From: Pseudomonas arsenicoxydans
GTDB taxonomy: Bacteria; Pseudomonadota; Gammaproteobacteria; Pseudomonadales; Pseudomonadaceae
Direction of reading: 5' to 3'
NCBI RefSeq assembly: GCF_900103875.1
Contig: NZ_LT629705.1
Location: 1,931,001-1,995,000, forward strand
DNA: 64,000 nucleotides
Every line of letters starts with the position of its first letter. Positions within the stretch are counted from its first letter, which is position 1. The notes under the pieces were generated by a model, which was not told where the DNA came from, did no database searches, and saw only the letters and a program-made list of their open reading frames with translations. Of the stretch, positions 56,533 through 64,000 are shown in pieces. The translations under genes and the position numbers were made by a program.

Positions 56533-58386
56533 TCAATAGTGATACCACTTCACCTCAAGCATCACTTCGTTCTCGGGGGTGGAGAGGTGGCTGAATTCGC
56601 GTTGGGCGCTCAGGCGCAGTCCCAGGTTGCGCGACAGTTCCCACTGCTGGTTCAGGCTCATGCTGCGGCGCACTTCGCCGTTGGTGAAGAAATCGCCCTT
56701 GGCTTCCAGACTGAAGTTGCCGAGCGGGTTTTTCCACAGCAAGCCACTGTTGAAGCCGGCGGCCGGGGCAACGAACCCGGCAAAGTCGTTGTTGTGTTCG
56801 ATGCGCACCGTGCCCAGCGCAAAGCCGAGCATGTCTTCGCTCAGTTGCCAGGTGCCGCCGGCACCACCGTTGACGTGGCTGACCAGTGTTTCGTCGTCAT
56901 GTTTGCCCGGCACCCGTTCCAGGCCGCCGGTGACTTGCCACGACAACGGCTGCAACAGCTCATTGCGTGGCGTCAGGGAGCGGATGGTCGCCAGGTCGAG
57001 TTGCTGCAACTGCCAATGGTTGCCTTCGTATTGACGCAGTTTCATCTGCAGGATTTCGATCTGTGCGCCTAGCGGGAAGCTCTCGGCGTTATCGTTGAGG
57101 TCGTGATAAGCCATGCGCAGGCCATATTCGCCAAAGGCCTTGTCGCCCCGGGTGCCGATGCCGGCCTGCCAGGTGCGCGATTCATGACCGTCCTCGGGCA
57201 GCCCGGGGCGGGGGATATCCAGCTCTGGCGGCGGGTTCTGGTTGATCGCGCGCAGCAATTCGAAACTGCGTTGTGCCCGTTCCGGATCGCGTTCCTGGCC
57301 ATTGGCGCGATAACGTTCAAGTCGGTAAGCCGCATCGATGATCAGCGCCTGACGTTCGCGTGGTTGCGCCTTGAACGCCGGTTGCTGCAGCTGCTTCTGG
57401 TCGGCGCTGACTTTCAGCACCCATTGCTGTTCTTCATCGGTCAACGGCTGGGCGCGGCTCAACAACTCCCGTTCGCGTGATGGACGATATTGAATGGACT
57501 GCACCAACCCGGCTTCTTTCACCGCTTTGACGGTGTCGGTCGGAATCGCCGTGAGCGGAAATTGCTCGGTCAGGCGCAGGCTCGGACGCGCCACTTGCAG
57601 CAGCTCCAGCAGGCGATAAGAGCAGTTTTCGTCGAAGAAGAAATAGTCGAACTGGATCTGCTTCAACTCCCAGACGTGCTCGACCATGCGCTCGGTTTCT
57701 GCCTGCGTCAGGTTCAGCCGGTACTCCCACAGATCACGATTTTCGAGGCTGCGGTATTCCGAGAGTTTTTCCTGATAGGGCACCAGTGCGAACAGCCCTG
57801 GATAACCGCCCATCAAGCCTTTCCAGGCGTAAAGGATGCTGTTGTCCGAACCTTCGATATAGGCGCCGAAGTTAATCGCGTAACTGAGCAGTGCAGTCTT
57901 GTCGCTCTCTACATCGGCCTGGTCGATGCGCAGCAAGGTATGGCCGAACATTGATGAAGGACTGTTCAGATAAGCCGCCGGGAAAATCATCACCGCGCTG
58001 TGGGGCGAGACATCCTTGAACCACTGCTTGAATTCTGTGCAATCGACTGATGGAAGATCAGTCAGGTTGAGCTGCGCCTTCAGCCAGCGGGTACGGGCCG
58101 GGTAGACACACTGGGCATGCCGTTCGCCAGCGCTGGCTGGTGCGTACAGCGCCTGCACGGTGGCGGCCAGTTCGCGGTCGGGATGTTCATTGCCGTCGGG
58201 CGCCAGAAAGAACTTCTTGTCGCTGACATAGCTGCGCCAGCCGCCGAGCTTGGCGGTTTCGTAATGGCCCAGGGAAATCCAGAAAGGGTCGTTGGCCAGT
58301 TGCTGCAAACGTTGATCGTCAAGGTGTGGCGCGGCGGACAGCGGGGCGCAGACACAGAGCGCCAGCCAGGCAAGGCGTTTGAGCAT
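56533..58386 (-). CDS. DUF4105 (Lnb N-terminal-like) periplasmic/outer-membrane protein
   Basis: 617 residues from the ATG at 58386 (a TTG three codons upstream is less likely). Signal peptide LAWLALCVCAPLSAAPHL, cut near residue 20. The DUF4105 domain is in the first half, with YPARTRWLKAQLNL, SVMIFPAAYLNSPSSMFGHTLLRI and the FFFDENCSYRLLELL motif (the FGHTxLR His and NC Cys are an NlpC/P60-like pair, as in Lnb). The C-terminal half alternates short beta strands, as in an outer-membrane barrel, and ends with aromatic ...VKWYHY. Role unknown; an envelope hydrolase or acyltransferase is possible. Confidence 0.85.
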   Translation of the reverse strand: MLKRLAWLALCVCAPLSAAPHLDDQRLQQLANDPFWISLGHYETAKLGGWRSYVSDKKFFLAPDGNEHPDRELAATVQALYAPASAGERHAQCVYPARTRWLKAQLNLTDLPSVDCTEFKQWFKDVSPHSAVMIFPAAYLNSPSSMFGHTLLRIDQADVESDKTALLSYAINFGAYIEGSDNSILYAWKGLMGGYPGLFALVPYQEKLSEYRSLENRDLWEYRLNLTQAETERMVEHVWELKQIQFDYFFFDENCSYRLLELLQVARPSLRLTEQFPLTAIPTDTVKAVKEAGLVQSIQYRPSRERELLSRAQPLTDEEQQWVLKVSADQKQLQQPAFKAQPRERQALIIDAAYRLERYRANGQERDPERAQRSFELLRAINQNPPPELDIPRPGLPEDGHESRTWQAGIGTRGDKAFGEYGLRMAYHDLNDNAESFPLGAQIEILQMKLRQYEGNHWQLQQLDLATIRSLTPRNELLQPLSWQVTGGLERVPGKHDDETLVSHVNGGAGGTWQLSEDMLGFALGTVRIEHNNDFAGFVAPAAGFNSGLLWKNPLGNFSLEAKGDFFTNGEVRRSMSLNQQWELSRNLGLRLSAQREFSHLSTPENEVMLEVKWYHY

Positions 58387-58435
58387 AGTGGGCAACTTAA
58401 GTCGAAAAAAAACAAAGACCCAAAGAGGGACGGGC

Positions 58436-58471
58436 CCAAAAAATAAAACCCGCGCCTCGAGAGGAGCGGGT
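58436..58471 (-). terminator. Terminator after the DUF3015 gene
   Basis: On the minus strand ACCCGCTCC-tctcga-GGCGCGGGT (one mismatch) is followed by TTTTATTTTTT. It lies 11 bp past the DUF3015 stop and 50 bp before the DUF4105 start, so the two genes have separate transcripts or partial read-through. Confidence 0.8.
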
Positions 58472-58481
58472 GGAGTCGAGC

Positions 58482-58970
58482 TTAAGCTTGAGTCGCGTAC
58501 TTGGCCAGACGCGGATCGTTCTTCAGGATAGCCAGAGTGTTGGTATGCACGTCTTCAGCGGTCACGTCAGCCTTGCTGAAGATCTGCTGGAAGTGCTCGT
58601 GAGTCACAGTGGCGAAATGCGCACGGTCTTCCGGCGCCACGCCCAGTACCACGGCATAGGTCGTCAGCGCTTCGCCGTTGCCTTTAGCCATGTCTTCGGA
58701 CAGCTCGTTCATCATGCCATTCATGGCAAGCCAGGATTTGCCGCCATAGGTCAGCGACGCATTAGTCGAGCAACCGTTGGTACCGGAAGTCATACCAAAC
58801 GTTGCGTTGCCGGACGTGCCGTTAGTGGTGGATGCCAGGAAGTGAGCCGGAGTGCCACGCTGACCTTCGAACAGCATGTTGCCCCAACCGCAATCCGGGC
58901 CGCCTGGCGCTTGTGCCATGGCGTTGAGGGATACAACGGTGAAGAGAGTACCGAGAAGAATCCGTTTCAT
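58482..58970 (-). CDS. DUF3015 secreted protein
   Basis: 162 residues from the ATG at 58970, which opens the signal peptide MKRILLGTLFTVVSLNAMAQ (cut near residue 20). The mature part has PGGPDCGWGNMLFEGQRG and TSGTNGCSTNASL with two cysteines, then VTHEHFQQIFSKADVTAEDVH near the end; these are the DUF3015 features. Periplasmic or secreted; function unknown. It lies upstream of the DUF4105 gene on the same strand, a conserved pair in pseudomonads as I recall. Confidence 0.85.
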   Translation of the reverse strand: MKRILLGTLFTVVSLNAMAQAPGGPDCGWGNMLFEGQRGTPAHFLASTTNGTSGNATFGMTSGTNGCSTNASLTYGGKSWLAMNGMMNELSEDMAKGNGEALTTYAVVLGVAPEDRAHFATVTHEHFQQIFSKADVTAEDVHTNTLAILKNDPRLAKYATQA

Positions 58971-59247
58971 AGCTATGTTCTCTTTGTGTGCATACCAATG
59001 GACAAGGGGTCTGGCCCGATCTGGCGCCAGTGGGCCGGTTATTAGTTCCAGCCGCGCAGTTTGGAGTTTAGGCACGTTCCAAGGGTTCCGTTATTTTTTA
59101 CCAAACATTCGCACTAAACATTGATTTGGCCCCGGCGCACCTGGGGATGAAGGCTTGTCTATGCTTTGGCAAAAGGCGCGCCTTGCAAGTGAGGTATGGG
59201 CAGCGCCAGAATGCCGCTATCTGCCCCGCCTGATGTAAGGAAGCCCG

Positions 59248-61686
59248 ATGCCTGATCCTGTTGCTGCCAGCTTGCGTCTAGCGCCTGAAGCGCTGACCCG
59301 TCCGTTTTCCGCTGAACAGTTCAGCTTCTCTACCACCAATGATCTGGAGCCCTTTCGCGGTGTGCTTGGCCAGGAACGTGCGGTCGAAGCCTTGCAGTTT
59401 GGCGTGGCCATGCCACGCCCCGGTTACAACGTATTCGTCATGGGTGAGCCCGGCACTGGCCGGTTCTCGTTCGTCAAACGCTACCTGAAAGCCGAAGGCA
59501 AACGCCTGCAGACCCCGGCTGACTGGGTCTACGTCAACAATTTCGACGAGCCTCGCGAACCCCGCGCACTGGAGCTGCCCTCGGGCACGGCCGGTGCCTT
59601 CATCGCTGACATCAACGGCTTGATCGACAACCTGCTGGCAACCTTTCCGGCGGTCTTCGAACACCCGTCCTACCAGCAGAAAAAAAGTGCCATCGACCGT
59701 GCCTTCAACCAGCGCTACGACAAGGCTCTGGATGTGATCGAGCGCCTGGCGCTGGAGAAAGAGGTCGCGCTGTACCGCGATGCCAGCAACATCGCGTTCA
59801 CTCCGATGGCCGAGGGAAAGGCGCTGGACGAGGCGGAATTTTCCCAGTTGCCGGAAGCCGATCGCGACCGTTTCCACGACGATATTTCGTGGCTGGAAGA
59901 GCGCCTCAACGAAGAACTCGCGAGCCTGCCGCAATGGAAGCGCGAGTCGAGCAATCAGCTGCGCCACCTCAACGAAGAAACCATCACCCTGGCCTTGCAG
60001 CCACTGTTGTCTCCGCTCTCGGAGAAGTACGCCGAAAATGCTGCGGTGTGTGGTTACCTGCAAGCGATGCAGGTTTATCTGCTCAAGACCGTGGTCGAGC
60101 AACTGGTCGACGACAGTAAAGTCGATGCGGTAGCCCGCAAGATGCTGGAAGAACAATACGCGCCGAGCCTGGTGGTCGGTCATTCGGCCAGCGGCGGTGC
60201 GCCGGTAGTGTTCGAGCCGCACCCGACTTACGAAAACCTGTTTGGCCGCATCGAATACAGCACCGACCAAGGGGCGCTCTACACGACCTATCGGCAGCTG
60301 CGCCCGGGTGCATTGCACCGCGCCAACGGCGGATTCCTGATCCTTGAAGCGGAAAAAATGCTCAGCGAGCCGTTTGTGTGGGACGCGCTGAAACGCGCCC
60401 TGCAATCGCGCAAGCTGAAAATGGAGTCGCCGCTCGGTGAGCTGGGCCGTCTGGCCACCGTGACCCTGACGCCGCAAAACATTCCATTGCAGGTCAAGGT
60501 CGTCATCATTGGTGCGCGGCAGCTGTATTACACGCTGCAAGACCTCGATCCGGACTTCCAGGAAATGTTCCGCGTCCTGGTGGACTTCGATGAAGACATC
60601 CCGATGGTCGACGAAAGCCTGGAGCAGTTCGCCCAGTTGCTCAAGACCCGTACTTCGGAAGAAGGCATGGCGCCGCTGACCGCCGACGCGGTGGCACGCC
60701 TGGCGACCTACAGCGCACGCCTGGCCGAGCATCAGGGACGTTTGTCGGCGCGCATCGGTGATCTTTTTCAGCTGGTCAGCGAGGCGGATTTCATTCGTAA
60801 CCTGGCGAGTGACGAAATGACTGACTCGGGGCATATCGAACGAGCACTGAAGGCCAAGGCGACCCGTACCGGGCGCGTCTCGGCACGGATTCTCGATGAC
60901 ATGCTCGCCGGGATCATCCTGATCGACACCGATGGCGCGGCGGTGGGCAAATGCAATGGCTTGACCGTGCTGGAAGTCGGCGACTCGGCCTTTGGCGTTC
61001 CGGCGCGGATTTCCGCCACGGTGTATCCGGGTGGCAGCGGCATTGTCGACATCGAGCGCGAGGTCAACCTTGGCCAGCCGATTCACTCCAAAGGCGTGAT
61101 GATCCTTACCGGGTATCTGGGCAGCCGTTACGCCCAGGAATTCCCGCTGGCGATCTCGGCGAGTATCGCGCTGGAGCAGTCCTACGGTTACGTCGACGGC
61201 GACAGTGCGTCGCTGGGCGAGGCGTGCACGCTGATCTCGGCCTTGTCGAAAACACCGCTCAAGCAGTGCTTTGCGATCACGGGCTCAATCAACCAGTTTG
61301 GTGAAGTGCAGGCTGTAGGCGGGGTCAACGAGAAAATCGAAGGCTTCTTCCGACTCTGCGAAGCCCGCGGTTTGACCGGTGAGCAGGGGGCGATCATTCC
61401 CCACGCCAACGTTGCCACGCTGATGCTCGATGAGAAGGTGTTGTCGGCGGTGCGTGCGGGTCAGTTCCACGTCTATGCGGTGCGCCAGGCCGATGAGGCG
61501 CTGAGCCTGCTGGTGGGCGAGCCGGCCGGTGCGCCGGACGAGAATGGCGCGTTTCCCGAGGGCAGCGTGAATGCGCGGGTGGTGGAACGCTTGCGGGTGA
61601 TCGCTGAAATGATCAGCGAAGACGACCTCAAGGAAGCCGAGAAAGAAGCGGCGCTGGAGGCGTTGGTCGAAGCCAAGCCGGCCTGA
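59248..61686 (+). CDS. Lon-like protease, LonC/YcbZ family
   Basis: 812 residues. Residues 1-100 hold a P-loop VMGEPGTGRFSFVKRYL in which Walker A Lys is Arg (R72); a long helical insertion follows (about 150-290), then the AAA LID and the C-terminal Lon protease domain. The Ser-Lys dyad is S653 (GDSASLGEA) and K696 (GGVNEKIEGFF), 43 apart as in E. coli Lon (679/722). The protein degrades unfolded or specific proteins; the substrates of this family are unknown. A classical ATP-dependent unfoldase function is doubtful with the altered P-loop. Start ATG 59248 has TAAGGA upstream. Confidence 0.92.
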   Translation: MPDPVAASLRLAPEALTRPFSAEQFSFSTTNDLEPFRGVLGQERAVEALQFGVAMPRPGYNVFVMGEPGTGRFSFVKRYLKAEGKRLQTPADWVYVNNFDEPREPRALELPSGTAGAFIADINGLIDNLLATFPAVFEHPSYQQKKSAIDRAFNQRYDKALDVIERLALEKEVALYRDASNIAFTPMAEGKALDEAEFSQLPEADRDRFHDDISWLEERLNEELASLPQWKRESSNQLRHLNEETITLALQPLLSPLSEKYAENAAVCGYLQAMQVYLLKTVVEQLVDDSKVDAVARKMLEEQYAPSLVVGHSASGGAPVVFEPHPTYENLFGRIEYSTDQGALYTTYRQLRPGALHRANGGFLILEAEKMLSEPFVWDALKRALQSRKLKMESPLGELGRLATVTLTPQNIPLQVKVVIIGARQLYYTLQDLDPDFQEMFRVLVDFDEDIPMVDESLEQFAQLLKTRTSEEGMAPLTADAVARLATYSARLAEHQGRLSARIGDLFQLVSEADFIRNLASDEMTDSGHIERALKAKATRTGRVSARILDDMLAGIILIDTDGAAVGKCNGLTVLEVGDSAFGVPARISATVYPGGSGIVDIEREVNLGQPIHSKGVMILTGYLGSRYAQEFPLAISASIALEQSYGYVDGDSASLGEACTLISALSKTPLKQCFAITGSINQFGEVQAVGGVNEKIEGFFRLCEARGLTGEQGAIIPHANVATLMLDEKVLSAVRAGQFHVYAVRQADEALSLLVGEPAGAPDENGAFPEGSVNARVVERLRVIAEMISEDDLKEAEKEAALEALVEAKPA

Positions 61687-62003
61687 CCAATCTGAGGATC
61701 ACAACGATCCACTGTGGGAGCGAGTCTGCTCGCGATGATGCACTGTCAACCAACACATGTGTTGGCTGAACGTCCGCCATCGCGAGCAGGCTCGCTCCCA
61801 CATTTATATTGGGTGAATCCTGAAAAAGTGCCATCACTCTGGCGCCAATATTCACACAATGACCATTCGGCGCCTTCTGGTTTCGCTTGACGTACTGGTC
61901 AGACTTTTCTTCTATTCTCAGGTCAAGGATATCGACAGTAATCACTGGATCGAGACAGCCTTCCCGTGGGGGCTGAATACCGGATCTATCGAGGGTCGCC
62001 GCC
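61687..62003. other. Intergenic region after the Lon-like gene
   Basis: 317 bp. The REPIN at 61712-61803 fills the first third. Bases 61860-62000 are moderately AT-rich and should hold the promoter of the gene at 62004. Nothing else recognised. Confidence 0.6.
61712..61803. repeat. REPIN after the Lon-like gene
   Basis: tgtgggagcgagtctgctcg (61713-61732) and its diverged inverse cgagcaggctcgctcccaca (to 61802) flank a palindrome ccaacacatgtgttgg. Confidence 0.9.
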
Positions 62004-62345
62004 ATGTCGCGCAACCTCTGCCTTACCCGTCAATGTTTGGGCCTTGTGACCCGTATCGAATGTGCCATCCGCCCATTGGCGGGGGATACGGGCATGTGGA
62101 CCTTGCTCTTTGCCGCCGGAATGGCCGGCGAACAACCTTCAGCCATCAAGGCACAGGGCCCGTTCCACGGCCCTTTCGTGGCTGAATCAATTCTCGACAC
62201 GATTGTTGAGAGCCTGACCTTGCATGGCTACGAGCTGGCCGATGACCCGCAGATCTGGTGCCTGCACCTGCAAGCCCAGCTTCGGGAAATCAACGGTGGC
62301 CGATGCCGCAATCTCGGTGGCTTCGAGTTCCGACCCGATCACTGA
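62004..62345 (+). CDS. Conserved hypothetical protein
   Basis: 113 residues; I do not recognise a named family, though I recall very similar short proteins in Pseudomonas genomes. No signal peptide or TM helix. It has a C-x-T-R-Q-C start (NLCLTRQCLGLVTRIECAI) and further Cys at IWCLHLQ and GRCRNLG, perhaps a metal-binding set, and a mixed alpha/beta pattern. It faces the large unknown gene at 62351 tail to tail with a 5-bp gap. The frame looks real from codon use (GC-rich third positions) and length. Confidence 0.7.
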   Translation: MSRNLCLTRQCLGLVTRIECAIRPLAGDTGMWTLLFAAGMAGEQPSAIKAQGPFHGPFVAESILDTIVESLTLHGYELADDPQIWCLHLQAQLREINGGRCRNLGGFEFRPDH

Positions 62346-62350
62346 GCCGG

Positions 62351-64000
62351 CTATTGTTCAAGGTGGGTTAGGTCCGCCTGGGCCAGTTTGACTTCGAAAC
62401 CGTATTGCACGGTGGTGAGGTCGGTTCGCTGGTAAGTTTCCAGACGCGTTGGCTGGCCGTAGAAGTAATGCACGGCAAATAATGCCGGGCCGTCTGTGCT
62501 CGCGTCGTGGGTCACCGAAAGAATCTCTTTCAGGTAGTTTCCAGTCTCGTCCTTGGCAAAAAAACGCCAGTCCTGAGCTGGAAACAGCTTTTGATCGACC
62601 ACCAATGCATTGCCTTTGAGTTCCAGGCCTTTGGGCAGTGGGTGGGCGTTGAGCGTTTGTTTGTCGACAATCGCCAGAAACAGCGGCATCGAGCCCACTG
62701 CATAGGCCGGCGTCTCCGGAAACAGGTTCAGGTCATAGGAGATGACTCCGCGAAGCGGGTCGACCTGATAAGCCTGCGATGGCAGCTCGATGGGGCCATC
62801 GCGTTTGCCATTTTTGTCCGCTGTAAAAAAAGTGACCGGGCTATCGCCAGGACTGAACGAGGTGCCGAGCAGTTCATCGTTGAAGCTTCGGGGATGATCG
62901 AACTCAATGCGCGCGGCACTCGGGTCGTCCACCGACTGAGTGACGATGACGCTCTTCTTCAATTGTTCCTCGCCGAGTGTCGCGCCCTTTAGCCAGCGCG
63001 GGGCCTGATCGTCATACACCACGACGGGCAAGTTCAGTGGCTGGATGGCTTTTGCCGTGGTGTGCGAATCGAAGCGGCGCACCGGCAGGTTGAGGTCTTT
63101 GCGTGTCACCGTGACGGTTGAAAAATCTAATACGCTGACGTCGAGGGTGTCGATCGAGCCGTTGAAGTACACCTTGGTGTAATGATGATTCTGCTGCTTC
63201 TCGAAGTTGCGCTGTTCTTCATCGATCTGCTTTGCGAACGCCTCGCTCCAGGCCTTCTGTTGTTGCATTTTCGCCAGCTGGTTTTGATAGAAGGCAATTT
63301 GCGCGGCGGTTTCATTGATCGAACCCGAACGCGAAATGAATTGTCCGGTGGTGTCCTTGGCCTGAACGATCAAGGGGTTCAATGGTGTATCGCCGACTTC
63401 GGAGGCCGGAGGAGCGCTGTTGTTGAATTCGATTTCAGCGTAGTTGTTGGCAAGGCGCAGCAAGGTGACGCTGAGGTTGTCATCGGTGCGGGTCTGGCCC
63501 ACGTCTTTTTTCGTCAGTTCAAAGGTGTAGAGGCGGCTCGGCGCAATCACTTCCACCTTGCCCAGCAGGCTCACGGGTTGGGGCTGGTGCTTGATGTCCA
63601 CGTTCAGGCCTTCTATGAACGGATAGGTCACCGTCAAATCATCGGGGTTGCTCAGGTTGGAACTCGAGGGGCTCAGTTGAATTCCAGGATCGGTTTCCGA
63701 CCATTCCGGCTGGAACGCGATGACGCGCTTGTTGCTCAGGGTCACCGATTGCCATTCCAGGCCATGGGGAAAGAGGAATGACGCCGGGACGCTGAAGTTG
63801 AAGGGGAACACCGGTTGCAAGTCGGTCAGGTAGTCGGAGCTCGAATCCTTGTGCAGCACGAACAGACCGTTGATATACGTATCGACCAGCGCCTGTGGCG
63901 TGGGGTAATGCTTGAGCGCGGCGAGGACGTCTTCGCCGTACTCGGTTTCGACAGGCTTGCTGTCGAGTTTCAGTTGCGCACGTTCGAGCAGCAACAGTGA
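62351..64000 (-). CDS. Large protein of unknown function, C-terminal part (cut by window end)
   Basis: At least 549 residues; the frame stays open to base 64000 (SLLLLERAQLKL... reading inwards), so the start is outside the window. I recognise no family. The visible part is mostly beta-strand-rich with a short coiled coil at about 240-275 (AAQIAFYQNQLAKMQQQKAW, then EAFAKQIDEEQRNFEKQQNHH). It has alternating polar/hydrophobic strands, GNYAEIEF-like repeats and no obvious membrane segment. It might be an adhesin- or insecticidal-toxin-like extracellular protein, but nothing beyond shape supports that. Confidence 0.6.
   Translation of the reverse strand, partial: SLLLLERAQLKLDSKPVETEYGEDVLAALKHYPTPQALVDTYINGLFVLHKDSSSDYLTDLQPVFPFNFSVPASFLFPHGLEWQSVTLSNKRVIAFQPEWSETDPGIQLSPSSSNLSNPDDLTVTYPFIEGLNVDIKHQPQPVSLLGKVEVIAPSRLYTFELTKKDVGQTRTDDNLSVTLLRLANNYAEIEFNNSAPPASEVGDTPLNPLIVQAKDTTGQFISRSGSINETAAQIAFYQNQLAKMQQQKAWSEAFAKQIDEEQRNFEKQQNHHYTKVYFNGSIDTLDVSVLDFSTVTVTRKDLNLPVRRFDSHTTAKAIQPLNLPVVVYDDQAPRWLKGATLGEEQLKKSVIVTQSVDDPSAARIEFDHPRSFNDELLGTSFSPGDSPVTFFTADKNGKRDGPIELPSQAYQVDPLRGVISYDLNLFPETPAYAVGSMPLFLAIVDKQTLNAHPLPKGLELKGNALVVDQKLFPAQDWRFFAKDETGNYLKEILSVTHDASTDGPALFAVHYFYGQPTRLETYQRTDLTTVQYGFEVKLAQADLTHLEQ

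Noticed and set aside
59278..61086. 602-codon minus-strand frame opposite the Lon-like gene
   Set aside because: No recognisable motif and Arg/Gln/His-rich composition; the Lon catalytic dyad proves the plus frame.

Overview
The window looks like chromosomal DNA of a Pseudomonas of the fluorescens group. It is GC-rich, carries several Pseudomonas-type REP/REPIN repeat families between genes, and keeps a gene neighbourhood (glyA, morA, dctA, yjiA, ybdD, cstA, mapZ, radA, mscL, fpr) that I know from memory as PA4601-PA4615 in P. aeruginosa. No search was run; family names come from motifs and remembered family features. No rRNA, tRNA, CRISPR array or intact mobile element was seen.

Layout. 1-520: 3' end of a phage-type BRO-N gene and a REPIN. 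0.5-10.2 kb: housekeeping and accessory genes (Lrp regulator with divergent EamA exporter, RhlE-type helicase, HI0933-type flavoprotein, HDAC-family deacetylase divergent from a GNAT acetyltransferase, tesB with a HAD phosphatase, secreted alpha/beta hydrolase with a YpfJ-type metallopeptidase). 10.4-21 kb: an aromatic-precursor catabolic region. It holds an FAD dehydrogenase divergent from an IclR regulator, a broken Gfo/Idh/MocA gene, a TIM-barrel isomerase, a DMT permease, an MFS permease, quiC (3-dehydroshikimate dehydratase fused to an HPPD-like domain), a TetR regulator, a shikimate dehydrogenase and aroQ. The quiC/aroE-like/aroQ part converts quinate or shikimate through dehydroquinate and dehydroshikimate to protocatechuate; the first half probably handles a related cyclic polyol acid.

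21-31.2 kb: LysR regulator with a tautomerase, trmA with an NCS2 purine permease, a secreted YolA-like protein, a DJ-1-like protein lacking its catalytic triad, a three-subunit molybdenum hydroxylase of PaoABC type, and an MFS exporter. 31.5-34.5 kb: the cyanide-insensitive bd-type oxidase cioAB with a small DUF2474 subunit and a perfect ANR box upstream. 34.5-38.1 kb: rlmG, a LuxR solo, fpr and mscL. 38.6-44 kb: radA, mapZ (c-di-GMP receptor), cstA, ybdD, yjiA.

44-47 kb: an operon of a DctA-type dicarboxylate transporter followed by two GntR regulators, with two GGTCTTACC operators upstream. 47.3-47.9 kb: an orphan gene of unknown function in AT-rich DNA. 48.1-53.5 kb: glyA and morA (PAS-GGDEF-EAL). 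53.7-64 kb: ettA, a GreB-like factor, a small lipoprotein, DUF4105 and DUF3015 envelope proteins, a LonC/YcbZ-type protease, a short conserved hypothetical and the C-terminal part of a large unknown protein cut by the window end.

No clearly new defence or mobile system was found. The best leads are the extended quinate-like locus with its decayed gene, the orphan at 47.3 kb, the LuxR solo with a complete acyl-homoserine-lactone pocket, the triad-less DJ-1 protein, and the dctA-GntR-GntR operon.
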